Shown here in pieces: positions 1-12,400 of a stretch of DNA of 64,000 nt. The notes under the pieces were generated by a model. It searched no databases. It was not told the origin of the DNA and saw only the letters and a program-made list of their open reading frames with translations. A program made the translations under genes and the position numbers. Every line of letters starts with the position of its first letter. Within the stretch, counting starts at the first letter, position 1. Source of the stretch: Dryas octopetala (Eukaryota; Streptophyta; Magnoliopsida; Rosales; Rosaceae); contig OY992834.1 of assembly GCA_963921425.1 (NCBI GenBank), positions 18,302,941 to 18,366,940 of the forward strand, written 5' to 3'.

Positions 1-141
1 ATTTTATTATGTAGTTTCAGTTTTCTTAAGCAGTTTTGGTTCACATTTCAGTTTAAGTAAGTAGAAAATGAGCTTTGAGTAATTATTTTTGTCTGGGTGC
101 TTTTGGTTAAATGTTGTCAGTATCTTGTAATTAACGGACTC

Positions 142-165
142 ATATATATATATATATATATATAT
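142..165. repeat. AT dinucleotide microsatellite
   Basis: A run of about twelve TA units. The bases before it (1-141) show no recognisable gene. Confidence 0.8.
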
Positions 166-221
166 CTGCTTCGAAAATATCTATAAACCTTTCTTGGAAT
201 CATATAAATGAATATTGAGTA

Positions 222-500
222 GTGAGATCATTGTAAATACACCAGTATGATCACATTAATTTCCGAACTATTATAAAGCATCAGTTGCAGTCGATTCTTA
301 TCCAAAAAGCAAAAGGCCAGCATCACGCAAGAACTGAAGATACTAATTTTCCAGAGATAGACTTTGGGTATTACAGTAATTTCATCAACTACTGTTGGAC
401 GATTGGGTGGGATTGAGAGAAACAAAAAAATGTGGTGTGAGGCTACCATGCATATACGTGGGTCTGGTTATGAGGACAAAATAAATAAGGATGACAGCCA
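222..500. repeat. TNL-upstream block, copy 1
   Basis: This block is closely similar to 48855-49140, upstream of TNL C, and its right end also matches 37350-37432, upstream of TNL B. Shared landmarks include a run starting TGATCACATTAATTTCCG and an AT-rich stretch ending AATAAATAAGGATGAC. At the other two sites it lies 5' of a minus-strand TNL. Copy 1 therefore probably lies 5' of another TNL beyond the left edge. That last step is inference. Confidence 0.65.
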
Positions 501-965
501 ACATTCAATACATCAAATACATTAGAGCAAACGTTATAAGGTATATTTTTGGGAGCAGCAGCAATGAACAATCAAACAATAACTATAACTCAATTCAGTA
601 ATAGGGCAACCATATTGTATCATATAGTTATCAATATTTAACACATGTTATAACATTGTAGACGGAAAGTCCTTGATTGAACCATAAGTGAAAATGAAGT
701 CCTTAATTGAAACACTTTGAATGTCGCATCTTCAACTACGAATGGGTGGTAATGTGAAGTCTTTTTGTTCGAATTTTTCCTTTAATAAATTTTCCCAAAA
801 ATCTAAACGAAAGAACTTCATACACTGAACATACTATTTGAATATAAGAATTGCATAACATATACAGAGATGCATATATAGCAAAATATTGATAACATTT
901 AAGCATAAAAGTAGATATATGATCACAACAAAATGCCGTGTTATTTAAGTTTTAAAACATTACCA
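501..965. other. TNL A 3' flank, no gene
   Basis: This is AT-rich sequence with no convincing coding frame. From about 840 rightward it is similar to the 3' flank of TNL B (about 32085-32200), so it belongs to the duplicated TNL unit. Confidence 0.5.
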
Positions 966-1074
966 TCAGTGCCCACATTTGATGAAACACCAACGTATAC
1001 CAATGAAGACAATGGGAGTGAGTATTGCTGTACTGATGAGGAACCAATTGATAATATATAGATTCTCTACAACA
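966..1074 (-). other. Candidate alternative last exon of TNL A (hydrophobic tail)
   Basis: On the minus strand a good acceptor (TTTGTAG) is followed by an open frame of 35 codons and a TGA. The frame begins VVENLYIINWFL and continues through ILTPIVFIGI to RWCFIKCGH, a likely single membrane-spanning helix with a basic end. The same frame is open in TNL B (32201-32309). Four of the five A/B differences are synonymous in this frame, while a competing frame is interrupted by a stop in copy A. No matching donor of the right phase was identified in exon 5, so it may instead be 3' UTR. Coding status is inference. Confidence 0.4.
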
Positions 1075-1146
1075 CTACAAATACAGTAATTGCACATGCC
1101 ATCCCCAATATAAAAAGAAAACAAAACTAATATGCAACACCCTGAA

Positions 1147-4100
1147 TCATATCATTGTGAGATCAGTGGATGGTTGTTGATCTTCAATATGCTTCCCTTT
1201 TCGAGACAAGGAAAGACGATATTGCTCTTGATGGATACCATCAAGGACGTCACCAACTTGAACTTGGTTGCATACTAGGTGGACCCCGCAGCTTTTGACC
1301 AACACAGACCGTGAGTAAGAACTAACGTAAAATGCAACTTGACACATATATAACACTCCACCTTCCTCATCGGGTTTATTGTATAGTGGAATATACTTGA
1401 GCCACACATGAGTTGACTCTGGATCTATTTGACAAGGCCATGCACGCCCAGACTGTACTTGTTCCTTTTCCATTTATGCGTATTTTGACTCCAAAATCAA
1501 AAACCACGTTATTATTAATATTACTTTGCCTGAATATTTCATAAGCAACACACACAGCCAATCCTGACTTCTGCCACTCTAAATCTTGAGGAATTTCAAT
1601 AGAAAGTTCACAAATATTAACCTCCTTAAAGCCCTTTGATAAAAGATGTATAAAATTGAGATTCTTACGACAACTGAACCAGTTTGGAACTTCATTGCCA
1701 GGAAGTTTAATTTCAAATGGAGAAGATACCTGCAATATATAGCTACAACAATCATCATCATAATTAACCATCATATATAATGTATACATATAGAGAGAGA
1801 TAGAGATAGAGAAAGAGATCGAGAGACAGAGACAGAGAACCTGATTCAGTAAAAGTTTTTCCATCTTTGCCACATCACAACCATAATTCGCACATACTCT
1901 ATTGCAATTAGCCAAGGAGATCCACTCAATCCCCTATGATTCATTACATTCAAATAGGCTTGACAGTTTTGGAAACTTTTCCAATGCCTTGCAATTAGCT
2001 ACCATAACATGTCTTGCTTTTGGTGGAAGCTGTGGAATTTCTTGAAGCCTATTGCAATCATTCAAGAAAAGGCTGTCCAAATTGACAAATTTGCTAATGT
2101 CTACAGGAAGACTAACAAAATTGTTTCCTGTTAGATCAAGTGATGTCAATGTGGACAAACCTTGAAGACGCATAATGTAATCAATTTCTGATAAATTGCT
2201 ATATTGTGTGAAATATCTTAGCTTTGGAACCAACAATGTGGCTCCAATGAGGTACCAAGCATTGGGGCGTGAAATGCTTGAGTTTGTTGGAAGCGATAGT
2301 GATTTGCCACTCGATGAACCTTCCAAGTTCACTTTATTATTTCCAAATCTGCTCAATGATATATTTGTAAGGTTCTCACAGTCTCTTGCGCTTAATCTTT
2401 TAAGCCCCGTGAGATATGCAATTGATGAAGGCAAATCTCTTATACCGCAGCAGTCAAGTTCCAAATGCTCTAGGAATTCCATCTTGTCCATTTCTGGCAA
2501 AGTCTCAAGCCTTATACAGTCTGTAAGAATAAAGCTTCTCAGCGATTTCAAGCTAATTCTTGTTGGAATTACCGTAAGGTTAGAGCATCCCGCCAAATTC
2601 AATCTAATAAGTTTATCTAGGAATCCAATAGAATCATCAACCTCAACCAAACTTGTACAACCCCTTAGATCCAAGTACTCAATGTTTGGGATTCCGGACA
2701 AGTCAGGGATTTTAGTTAAGAATGAACATGCTCTAAGATTTAGAGATGTTAGCATTGTCAAATTCTGGGAGACAATAAACAAAAGGAAAAAAATATTAAA
2801 GAAAAAAAAACTCTTTAAAATGATAACGGTTGGAAATAATTTAAAGTACCTTAAATCCCACCCCGAGTTGTGTGATTTGGCTGCAATGCATTTTGAACAC
2901 AACAAGTTCATTTGGATGAAAATTGGATGGCAAATATTGTAAATGATATCCATCCCAATCAATCAACCTCAACTTGTTGGGGAGATAATCAACGTCTCCA
3001 GAAAGGCATGCATTACGGTTTATAAAATATTCAAGATTTTTCATCCCTATGAAGCTTTTTGCATTCAAGTGTATCTCATCTGGTTTGGGCAACTTCACCA
3101 TAATGCCTTTAACGTTCTTTGATCCCTAGTATGAAAAAGAAGTGGTATTAACAAACCAAGTCCTTTGTCAAATGAAAATGTAAATACTGCTCTAAGCTTT
3201 TAATTCTCTTCATGATTTTGATAAGCAAATTATATGCATGTTACATAAGGATTTTCATGTCGAATTGAATATAAGAACAAATATTTTACTTACTGTATTT
3301 TCCATTAGAACATGCTCCACATCGCCATGAAACCACAACCTACTACGTTCCCCAGGCTCCGTGGGAGATTCTTCGTAAACAATATCCTTACCCATTTGTT
3401 CTAGTAAGTCATGCATCAAAATCCTATTTTGTTCAATTGTTATGAGGGCATTTTGTACGAGTGTTTGAATGCACTCCTTAGGGAACTTGAGGTTGTGACT
3501 TCTCAGTACTTGTATCACATAGTTCTCATCTTCACCCTTGAAGAAACATGCAATGTCAAGGAAAACTTGTTGCACACGATATGTCAATGCATCATAACTT
3601 ATTCTGAGTATCTTTTGAATATCTTGATAAGGACCTTCTTCGTAATGATCCAATGTTGCTTGCCAACGATCTATGCTTTCATTGCGTAGATGAGAACCCA
3701 AAAGTGTCAAAGCTAATGGAAGATGCTGAGCATAGGCTATTGCACATTTTGCAAGCTCCAAATAATCATATGGGGGTTTGTTTCTTTCGAAGGCAATCAT
3801 ACTAAAAAGCTCAAGAGCTTGTTGGTCATCTAATTTCTTGACCTTGTATACTAACTTAATTTCATGACAAGTTAGCAATCTCGAATCTCTTGTCGTTATG
3901 ATAACTCTGCTGCCCTCTCCAAACCAATCAATAGCTCCTGCTAAATAATTTAGCTGGTCTAATTGATTCACGTCATCAAGAATTAAGAGAACCTTTTTAT
4001 GGTTTAGTCGTTGCCTTATAACACTAATACCTTTATCCATGGTGACCACTTTCAAGTTTATGCCTCCTAGAATTTCATAAAGAAGAGTCTCTTGTAGTTG

Positions 4101-4241
4101 GGTTAAGCCTCCATGTGGCATTGAATTTTCTCTAACATTTGCTAAAAAACAACTGCCTTCAAACTGATGGGCAATTGAATTATAAATTGTTTTAGCAATT
4201 GTTGTCTTGCCTATTCCAGGTGTCCCCCATATCCCAACCAT
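1147..4241 (-). pseudogene. TNL A, 3' part (NB-ARC, LRR, C-JID), interrupted
   Basis: This is the downstream part of a TIR-NBS-LRR immune receptor cut by a transposon at 4242. By alignment to TNL B the exons are 3294-4241 (NB-ARC, from MVGIWGTPGIGKTT through kinase-2 LLILDDVNQ and the MHD motif RILMHDLLEQ), 2850-3125 (linker, ending LGVGFK), 1841-2764 (LRR) and 1147-1729 (C-JID, LPGNEVPNWF). Splice sites are canonical. Two breaks besides the insertion are visible. A TAG at 1934-1936 replaces the CAG of copy B near the end of the LRR exon. A net 4-bp length difference near 1455-1470 shifts the C-JID frame. The terminal basic motif is also degraded (RKGKHIED against RKRKHIED in B). A short protein starting at the ATG formed by the target duplication is possible, but a full receptor is not. 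Confidence 0.85.
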
Positions 4242-4450
4242 CACTACTACAATTATATAAATAGACAACAGTCAATAGACAACGGTTAGTATTTTATCCG
4301 TTATCTTAATTTAATACACAACGGGTATTAAGAAACCGTTATATAATGGTATCATATCCAATGCTATTTGGTTGGATAGATTTTTCTAAATTATTAAAAA
4401 CAATAGTTTTAGGAAAATCCGTTGTGTAGGGCAAGTTACACAAAAATTAA
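4242..4450 (+). repeat. CACTA left terminal and subterminal repeats
   Basis: After the CACTACTACAA end come several direct and inverted copies of the ACAACGG / CCGTTGT motif, for example around 4277, 4318, 4345 and 4419. In En/Spm such subterminal motifs are TnpA binding sites. That role here is assigned by family. A GC-richer leader at 4450-4900 precedes the transposase gene and probably holds its promoter and 5' UTR exons. Confidence 0.7.
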
Positions 4451-5667
4451 AAATTTGCGGGTCTTTGTATTGTCAAAGCGCACGCCCGCTTTAATGAAAC
4501 CCTTTTGGCGCCTTAAGTCTTTTTGGGTCAAACACTCTTGACTTCACCCACCCATCAGACAGAACACTTAGCCCCCATTCGAGAAGCATGCACTGGGACT
4601 GAAGAAGCACTCAGCGCCATTGAACACTTCATCTGCATCCTCAATCTTCACTGCAGCCCAATTCGTACACTCATCGCTCAATCTTCACTCATCACTGGGA
4701 CTGAAGAAGCACTCGTCGCTCAATCTTCACTCATCGTTCAAGTTTCACTCATCGCTCAATCTTCAATACTTCTGCCATCTTTCTCCTCCTAGCTCCTTCC
4801 TTGTCGCCCATTTGTGTGCCCTAATTTCAACACTAATCGACCAAAGAAGCACTCCCGTTCATCATCTTCGCCTATCACTCAGGTAAATTTGGGTTAGGGT
4901 ATGAAATTTGTTAAATAAAAACAGATTTCAATATGGGTATGAAAAATCAGATTTCGAACGGGTCTTTTCCTCTCTAAATAAAAGCCCCAAATTTGGGTTA
5001 GGGTGTGCACTTCTGTTTTGTGGTTAGAAAAGCACCAAATATCGGGGTTTTTTTCCTGCTTGGTTTTGTGCTTTGTTTAGATCTTGATAACTTGTATAAT
5101 TAATTTCCTATATATGACAGCAATAGTTGAAGAGGTGAATTGCTTAGTGAGCTTGGTGATTGTGAATATAGGCTGCGCACTGATTGGATTGGAAAGGTGA
5201 GTTCATCAGGCTGGTTTTCATTTTATTTTTCTTGTTTGGTTTTTTTTTGTTTTCCCTGTTTTGTTGGTTCTGGCATGTAGTTAGGTATAGTTTAGGATTA
5301 CTCACTACTTTGTTTGAGCTTGGTACTTGCATGTTGAATAACTACTTTGTTTGGTACAGTTTTATTTTTAGACTATTGTAGGGATTGTGTTGATTTCTTG
5401 ATGCTATTCACATTACTTTTGTTACACATTATAGAAAACATACTTGAATTTGATGGGAATAATAGTTAGGAGTTTGAAATTTTGTATTGAAGTGCATATA
5501 TAGCTGCTGCCCTTCCAATACCCAAAAATATGTGTGTTAAAGGTACAAGGTTTATGGGTTCTGGTATAGTGGTTATGTTTAGTTTGTGTTAATTTCTTTT
5601 TGTTTTGTTTCAATAGAGTCAATATTTGGTATGATTTTATAAATGATATGTTTGTTTTTGGTGAAAG

Positions 5668-8600
5668 ATGGATAAGTCATGGATGTATGCGGATAGGAGA
5701 TCAAGGGCATATGAGTTAGGGATTCAAGAATTCTTCAATTTTGCATTACAGCATGCTAGAAACCCAAACCTCATTCATTGCCCTTGCCGAAAATGTGGAA
5801 ATATGAGACAATTTGGGATTGGAGTTATAAGGGATCATCTCTATTTAAATGGGGTTGACCAAAGTTACCAAACTTGGATATGGCATGGAGAAGTTTCAAG
5901 TACATTTGCGAATGTAGGTAGATGTGTGGAGGAACAAGATACTAATTTTGTTTCCGAAACAGTGGATATGGTAGATAATGAAGAGGAAGAATGTTCAAAT
6001 GATTGTAACGATTTCATTAATTCGGTTGGGGATGGCGATGAACCTTTATATCCTGGTTGTGATAAATTCACCAAGTTGGGAGCACTTGTAAGATTGTACA
6101 ATTTGAAAGCAAAGCATGGATTGAGTGATGCAAGTTTCACTGACTACTTGATTGCCTTTGGGGATTTTCTTCCATCAGGTAATAAAATACCCACGTCTAT
6201 GTATGAGGCTAAGAAGACTTTGTGTGCATTAGGTATGGACTATGAGAAAATACATGCATGCCCTAATGACTGCATTTTGTATAGGAATGAGTATGCTGAT
6301 GAGGTTAATTGCCCCAATTGTACTGTGTCAAGGTGGAAGTTAAGTAAGGATTCAACTGTTAAGGAGGGAGTGCCCGCAAAGGTGTTGTGGTACTTTCCAA
6401 TTATCCCAAGGTTTAAAAGGATGTTTCAGTCTAGTAAAACATCTGAGAGTTTGACTTGGCATGTTCATGGAAGAGTGAATGATGGTAAGATGCGGCATCC
6501 TGCAGATTCCCCGTCTTGGAAGTTAGTGGACTATAAGTGGCCTGAATTTGCTGAAGATCCTAGAAACCTAAGACTCGCACTTGCAGCTGATGGTTTCAAT
6601 CCCCATAGCTCTTTAAGTAGTAGATACAGTTGCTGGCCTGTTCTACTTGTCACTTATAACCTTCCACCATGGTTGTGTATGAAAAGAAAGTTCATGATGA
6701 TGAGTCTATTAATTTCTGGTCCTAAACAACCTGGAAATGATATAGACGTTTACCTAGCACCTTTGATTGATGATTTAAAAAGGCTATGGCAGGGAGTTGC
6801 AGAAGTGTATGATGCATACAAAGGAGAGTATTTCACTCTAAAAGCTGTACTTTTATGGACAATAAACGATTTTCCAGCCTATGGTAACTTATCTGGATGT
6901 GTGGTAAAAGGATATAATGCATGTCCAGTATGTGGAGAACACACAAAACCCCACAGGTTGGTTCATGGAAATAAATGCTCATACATAGGCCATCGAAGAT
7001 TCTTAGCACGACATCATCCTTATCGAAAGCAAAAGGCTGCATTTAATAATTGTCAAGAATTTTCTCCACCTCCTGTGCCATTAAGTGGGGAAGAAGTATT
7101 GGCAAAGGTGGAAAGCCTTAATTTCTTACCTTTTGGGAAGAAAAAGTGGCCCCGTAACCGGGTGGAGGGTGATACAAGAGCGTGTTGGAAAAAGAAGTCA
7201 ATCTTTTTCCAACTCGAATATTGGAAATCTCTTCATGTTCGGCATATTCTCGATGTTATGCACATTGAGAAAAATGTATGCGATAGTATTATCGGTACAT
7301 TGTTGAACATTCCTACCAAAACAAAAGATGGGCTTGCAGCTCGTTTAGATCTCCTGGACATGGGGGTACGTACTGAATTAGCACCTATTGTTGGAGAAAA
7401 AAGAACTCATTTGCCTGCAGCTAGTTGGAATCTTTCGAGGGAAGAGAAGAGAACCGTATGCAATTCTTTTTTTGGTATGAAAGTCCCTGAGCAGTATTCT
7501 TCAAATGTTAGGAGTCTGGTATCAATGGAGGATTTAAGACTTGTTGGCCTTAAGTCACATGATTGTCATGCCTTCATGCAACAATTACTACCCGTGGCCA
7601 TCCGTTCAGTTTTGGAGAAGCCTGTGAGATATGCTATAACCAGATTTTGTTTCTTCTTCAATGCTATATGTAGTAAAGTGGTGGATACTTCTATACTAGA
7701 TAAGACGCAGGAAGATCTAGTGGTTACACTTTGTTTGCTCGAGAAGTATTTTCCACCATCATTTTTTGATATTATGGTTCATTTAACGGTGCATCTTATT
7801 AGAGAAGTTCAGTTATGTGGACCAGTTTACTTTAGGTGGATGTATCCGTTTGAACGGTATATGAAAGTGCTAAAGGGGTATGTTCGGAATCGGTATCGAC
7901 CCGAGGGTTGCATTGCCGAGTGTTATATTGCTGAAGAAGCTTTGGAATTTTGCTTTGAACATCTTTCTCGTGGCAGTACTGTTGGAATCCCATCAAGACA
8001 CAATCAGGGATCTTCTAAGGAATGTAAGCCCTTATCCGGTGCTTCTATACATAGGGTTGATCGTGAGCTTTTGGACCAAGCCCATCTGTTTGTATTAGAG
8101 AATACAAAGGAAGTGACACCTTATATCGCGTAAGGGAAATCTGACTTCATTTTCATGTTCATTAATTAAGTCTTTGAGTAGCACAACTGTCAATATTAAT
8201 TGAGGATTCTAACATTTTTTGTAGTGAGCATATGAGCTATTTGAAGGCTACACATCCTAGGTTCAAAAAAAATGAAAAGTGGCTGCAAGATAAGCACAAT
8301 CGCACTTTCATTCTTTGGTTAAAGAATCGAGTAAGTGTTAGTTTCTTAAAAGGATGCACTAAGCTATATAAGTAATTCCTAGCTTGTATGTAAATGAGTG
8401 TTTATCCTTGCAGGTTAAATCTGACCTCAATTGTGAAACTAATGACATACCAGACACGCTGAGTTGGCTAGCTGATGGGCCATGCATGGAAGTCCCGAAA
8501 TTTAATGCTTATTCCATTAATGGGGTTCATTTTAATACTAAGACTCGTGATGCAGTTCGGGCTGTTCAAAACAGTGGCGTGTGTTGGGTTGGTGATACAA

Positions 8601-9064
8601 TGCAAATTTCTAGTGCGAAAGATAAAAACCCCATAATCACAGATATGTGTTTCTATGGGGTGATTCAAGAAATATGGGAACTTGACTACTTCAAGTTTAG
8701 AATTCCTATATTTAAGTGCGATTGGGTTGAGAATACAAATGGAATTAAAATAGATGATCTAGGCTTTACTTTGGTCAATCTTAGTAGGATAGGTTTCAAG
8801 CATGATCAATTTGTTTTGGCTAGCCAAGTCAAACAAGTCTTTTACGTGGAAGACCCTGCAGATGCTGCATGGTCTGTTGTTCTATCAACCCAAGATAGAA
8901 ATTACAATGATTGCGATTATGATGATGAGTTAGGGGATATTATAGTGCATCATGAACCTGTTACCAGAGATCTTCCATCCATTGAGACATTTGATGACAT
9001 TGTTAGTGAAAATCCTACAAATTGCATTAGACCTGATGGTGAGGGTATATGGATTGATCAGTAG
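5668..9064 (+). CDS. CACTA TNP2-type transposase
   Basis: This is the catalytic transposase of the CACTA element, acting in the nucleus on the element's own ends. My model has three exons, 5668-8129, 8225-8330 and 8414-9064, all with GT-AG borders and matching phase, giving 1072 aa. The order is as in plant TNP2 proteins. First comes an N-terminal transposase-associated domain (MDKSWMYADRRSRAYELG, with the Cys pattern CPCRKCG). Next is the tnp2 core (WHVHGRVNDGKMRHPADS, NDFPAYGNLSG, a CPVCGEHT zinc-like motif, and DVMHIEKNVCDS). Then a DUF4218-like segment (GPVYFRWMYPFERYMKVLKG) and a DUF4216-like segment in the last exon (CWVGDTMQISS, YFKFRIPIFKCDWV). No frame damage was seen. The start was chosen as the first ATG giving the family N-terminus. 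The gap to the next gene (9065-9470) holds a 25-bp direct repeat near 9170 and 9198 and probable untranslated exons. Confidence 0.88.
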
Positions 9065-9470
9065 TATCAAAAGGGCATTTATCTAAGGTAACTGGTTTTT
9101 TTGTTTTGCTTGAGCCATGACTGTGTGCTTATTTTTAATGTGTGATTTTTGGTTAAGTGTTTTTCTGGTTATATAAAGCTTTTAATCCATGTATCTGATT
9201 ATATAAAGCTTTTAATCCATGATTGGTATTGTTTTGCAGGTGCTTTACTGCATTCTTTGCATTCTTTGCAAAATTTAGCAGAAACTACAGATAAGTAAAG
9301 GTTAGTTCTATTAATCTAATTGGAAGGATATGTAGCATATCTCTATGACACTGCCATTCATGAGTTTTTACTTGGTACTGAAAATTAAATCTTTAGTAGT
9401 AAATTCTATAGGTTTCAATCATTTATTTATTTATTTTTTACAGTAATCAAAATCAGCTGAGCCCACTTCA

Positions 9471-12400
9471 ATGGGTGCAAAGGCAGTGGCTTCCTCCAAG
9501 AAGAAGACCTCCAAATCAAAGGCAGCTGAGCCCACTTCATCTCAATCGAAGGTGACAAAGGACACTGCCACCACCGAGAGCTCAGTTAATGGAAAGAATA
9601 AGAGGGGGATGGTTACAATGCCTCGCATTGTAAAGCGAAAAATAATGAAAGTCAAAAAGGCGGTGGAGTTCAATGCAAAAGGGCAGCCACATGGGAAGGC
9701 AGCGACCGAGATGCAGTCTTACATTGGGACTTTAGCACGTACAAAGGTCCCAATTATCATAGACACTTGGAAGAAAGTGGATGATCATGTAAAGGCCAAA
9801 ATTTGGGAAAATGTAGAGGTAAGCAACATTTGTCCCACATTTATATGACTAGTACATTATCATACTAAAACTTTATAAAATTACAGTTTTATTAAGATGT
9901 AAATTGTGTAACGTGTGTTTCTCTATGCAAGTAGATGGCTTTTGTGCTACCTGCTGAATGTAGGAAGATGGTGTTAGCATCTGCATCATCTAAGTGGAGG
10001 GAATTCAAGTCTAGACTGACTACTAAATATGTACTCCCTTACAAAGACCAACCTGATTTATTAATTGACCCTCCTAAAGAGTATGAATTTATTGAGAAGG
10101 CAGATTGGAAGGTCTTTGTGAACTCTAGGATTTCGGATCAGTGGGAGGTAAGATATTAATTATGCCTATTTTTTCTTGGTTATATTCAGTCACTATTCAA
10201 GGACAGAAAGGGAGGATTTAATACACATGTACAAAAACAATCTGAAAAGACAAACAAGTCATGACTCATTACAATAACAACCTCAATGAAAAATGAAAGT
10301 GAAATGAAGTGATTGCCTATAATTGAGACAGTAAAGGTGACTGATATTTGGTAGTTGATGAGTCAAGGACAATTACAGTTACCTTAATTGTCATTGGACT
10401 TTAACAAGGTACAAATACTTTGCCATCAGTTAATTGACTAAAGAAATATTTTCCAGATATTAAATTATTAATCATTTCAATAAACTATTGTGAGTTTGCA
10501 TTCTATACTCAAATTCAGAGCACATCTAAGTTCATACTTAGGAATGATTGGACATTGGCAAGCTAGATGCAGACAAGCAAAACTAGTTAATTAATTCTAA
10601 GTGCAAGAAAATGCTTCTAAACTAATTTATGTTGAATACAAAGTAGTGGCTCATGTTGTTTAGGAAGAAAGTGTTTGAAAATGCATGTAACTGAAGTAGG
10701 ATAGGGTTACAGATTATATTTATAGCAGTTTTTGAAATACAATGTGTGGCTTCTAAAATGGTTTAAGAAATTGAAACCAAATTGTGCATCATAAAAACAT
10801 GCATGCACCTGCAAGTACACAACATACAGCCACAACAACCACACAATTCAAGTCACAGGCTCACAGCTGTTAGCTACATATGCATTAATGTGCAACTAAT
10901 GCAGATAGCATATTACTGTACCAGTAATAAATCCTCCCTTTCTGTCCTGGCTCACAACTAATGCAGCTGTTTTTGTACATGTGTATTAAATCCTCCCTTT
11001 CTGTCCTGGCAAGTGAGCTGCCAGGACTTTGAATTGGGATGACCATGCAAGTGATCCTTGGCCTGGTCTGCATGTCAGCTTTTTCTTTTGTTTTATTTCT
11101 ATAAAATTGTTGTTTTTAAACTTGTAAATAGAGTCCTCACTGTGTGGAAATATTCTATTTTGCAGCAAGTTCACAACGAACAGGTGGATAGGATATCTAA
11201 GCATGAGTATCGTCATAGACTATCGCGTAAAGGGTATGCTGGTTTGGAGGATGAACTGGTTAGTGTGAATTTTAACTGCCTTGGTTGAATATATATATAT
11301 TAAGATGTTAATCAAGTTTATTAAGATGTTAATCATTTGTTTGTTTTAAAGCTGAAAACAATGCCTGATGCGGAGTTTGATCGGGCATCCCTTTGGATTA
11401 AAGCACACGAAGATAAAAGTGGGAAGATCCCAAATGCAAAGGTAGCGGAGACTGCTGCCAGAATTGTAAGTAAGCTACTGATATTGTATTGATTATAATC
11501 CTACCAATGTTGGATCTGACAATGTTGACTTCTTTTTAAATTTGAAATCAACTTTATTTGTCCTTGTTTATTTATAAGACATATATTGTTTCAGGAGGAT
11601 TTGAAGAAACAGGTAGCTGATGGCACATTATCTATTTCTGGTACCACTGATGTGCTAACAATGGCATTAGGGACCCCTGAGCACTCGGGGCGAGTTAGAG
11701 GTGTGGGAGGTTATGTAAAGCCTAGTTCTTACTTTAGGCTCCCTCCAAGAAAGAGTATAAAAGACACAATCAGAGATAGTGTCAAACAGATCATGGAAGA
11801 GGAGCGGGAGAAGATAATAGCTGAGGAACGAAAATATTGGATGGAGAAAATTCATGAAATAGAGGAAGGGAAGAATTCCAAGGCTGAGGGACCAACCCCT
11901 GAGATGTTAGCCCCTAATCCCGGTACTCCATCAACTCCTCATACTGTTGGATATGGCTCTGATAAAGCAAGCACCAATGCAGTCAAGAAGCAGACTCTTA
12001 TTCTGAACAAAGTTGAGGACAATATTGAAGAAAATGTGGAGAAGGAAATGAAGAAGAATGCTGAACAGCAGGTGGACAAGAAAGACACGCAGAAGATCGA
12101 TGTGGATGCTGATTGTGTCCACCTGGAATCTGGGCAGGACAAGAAAATTGTTTTGAAGGTATATATTTCATCCCAACTTATTTGAATTCACATACAATAA
12201 TTTGACTATAAACCTTGTTTCAAAGTATTATTATAAATCATTAATAATACTTGGCCATTACCCCTCTCTGCAATATGCATTGTATTCATGAGATCAATTT
12301 CTCCCTTGCCTAACTACAAAGCTAGCTAGCACTTAATTTTTCTCATTAAGTAACCATGAATATGACTCATAGATACTCTTTTATAATTTGACTCATAGAT

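Noticed and set aside
2196-2942. Plus-strand frame of 248 codons
   Set aside because: It is the antisense of the LRR exon of TNL A; the minus strand shows clear LRR motifs and splice sites.
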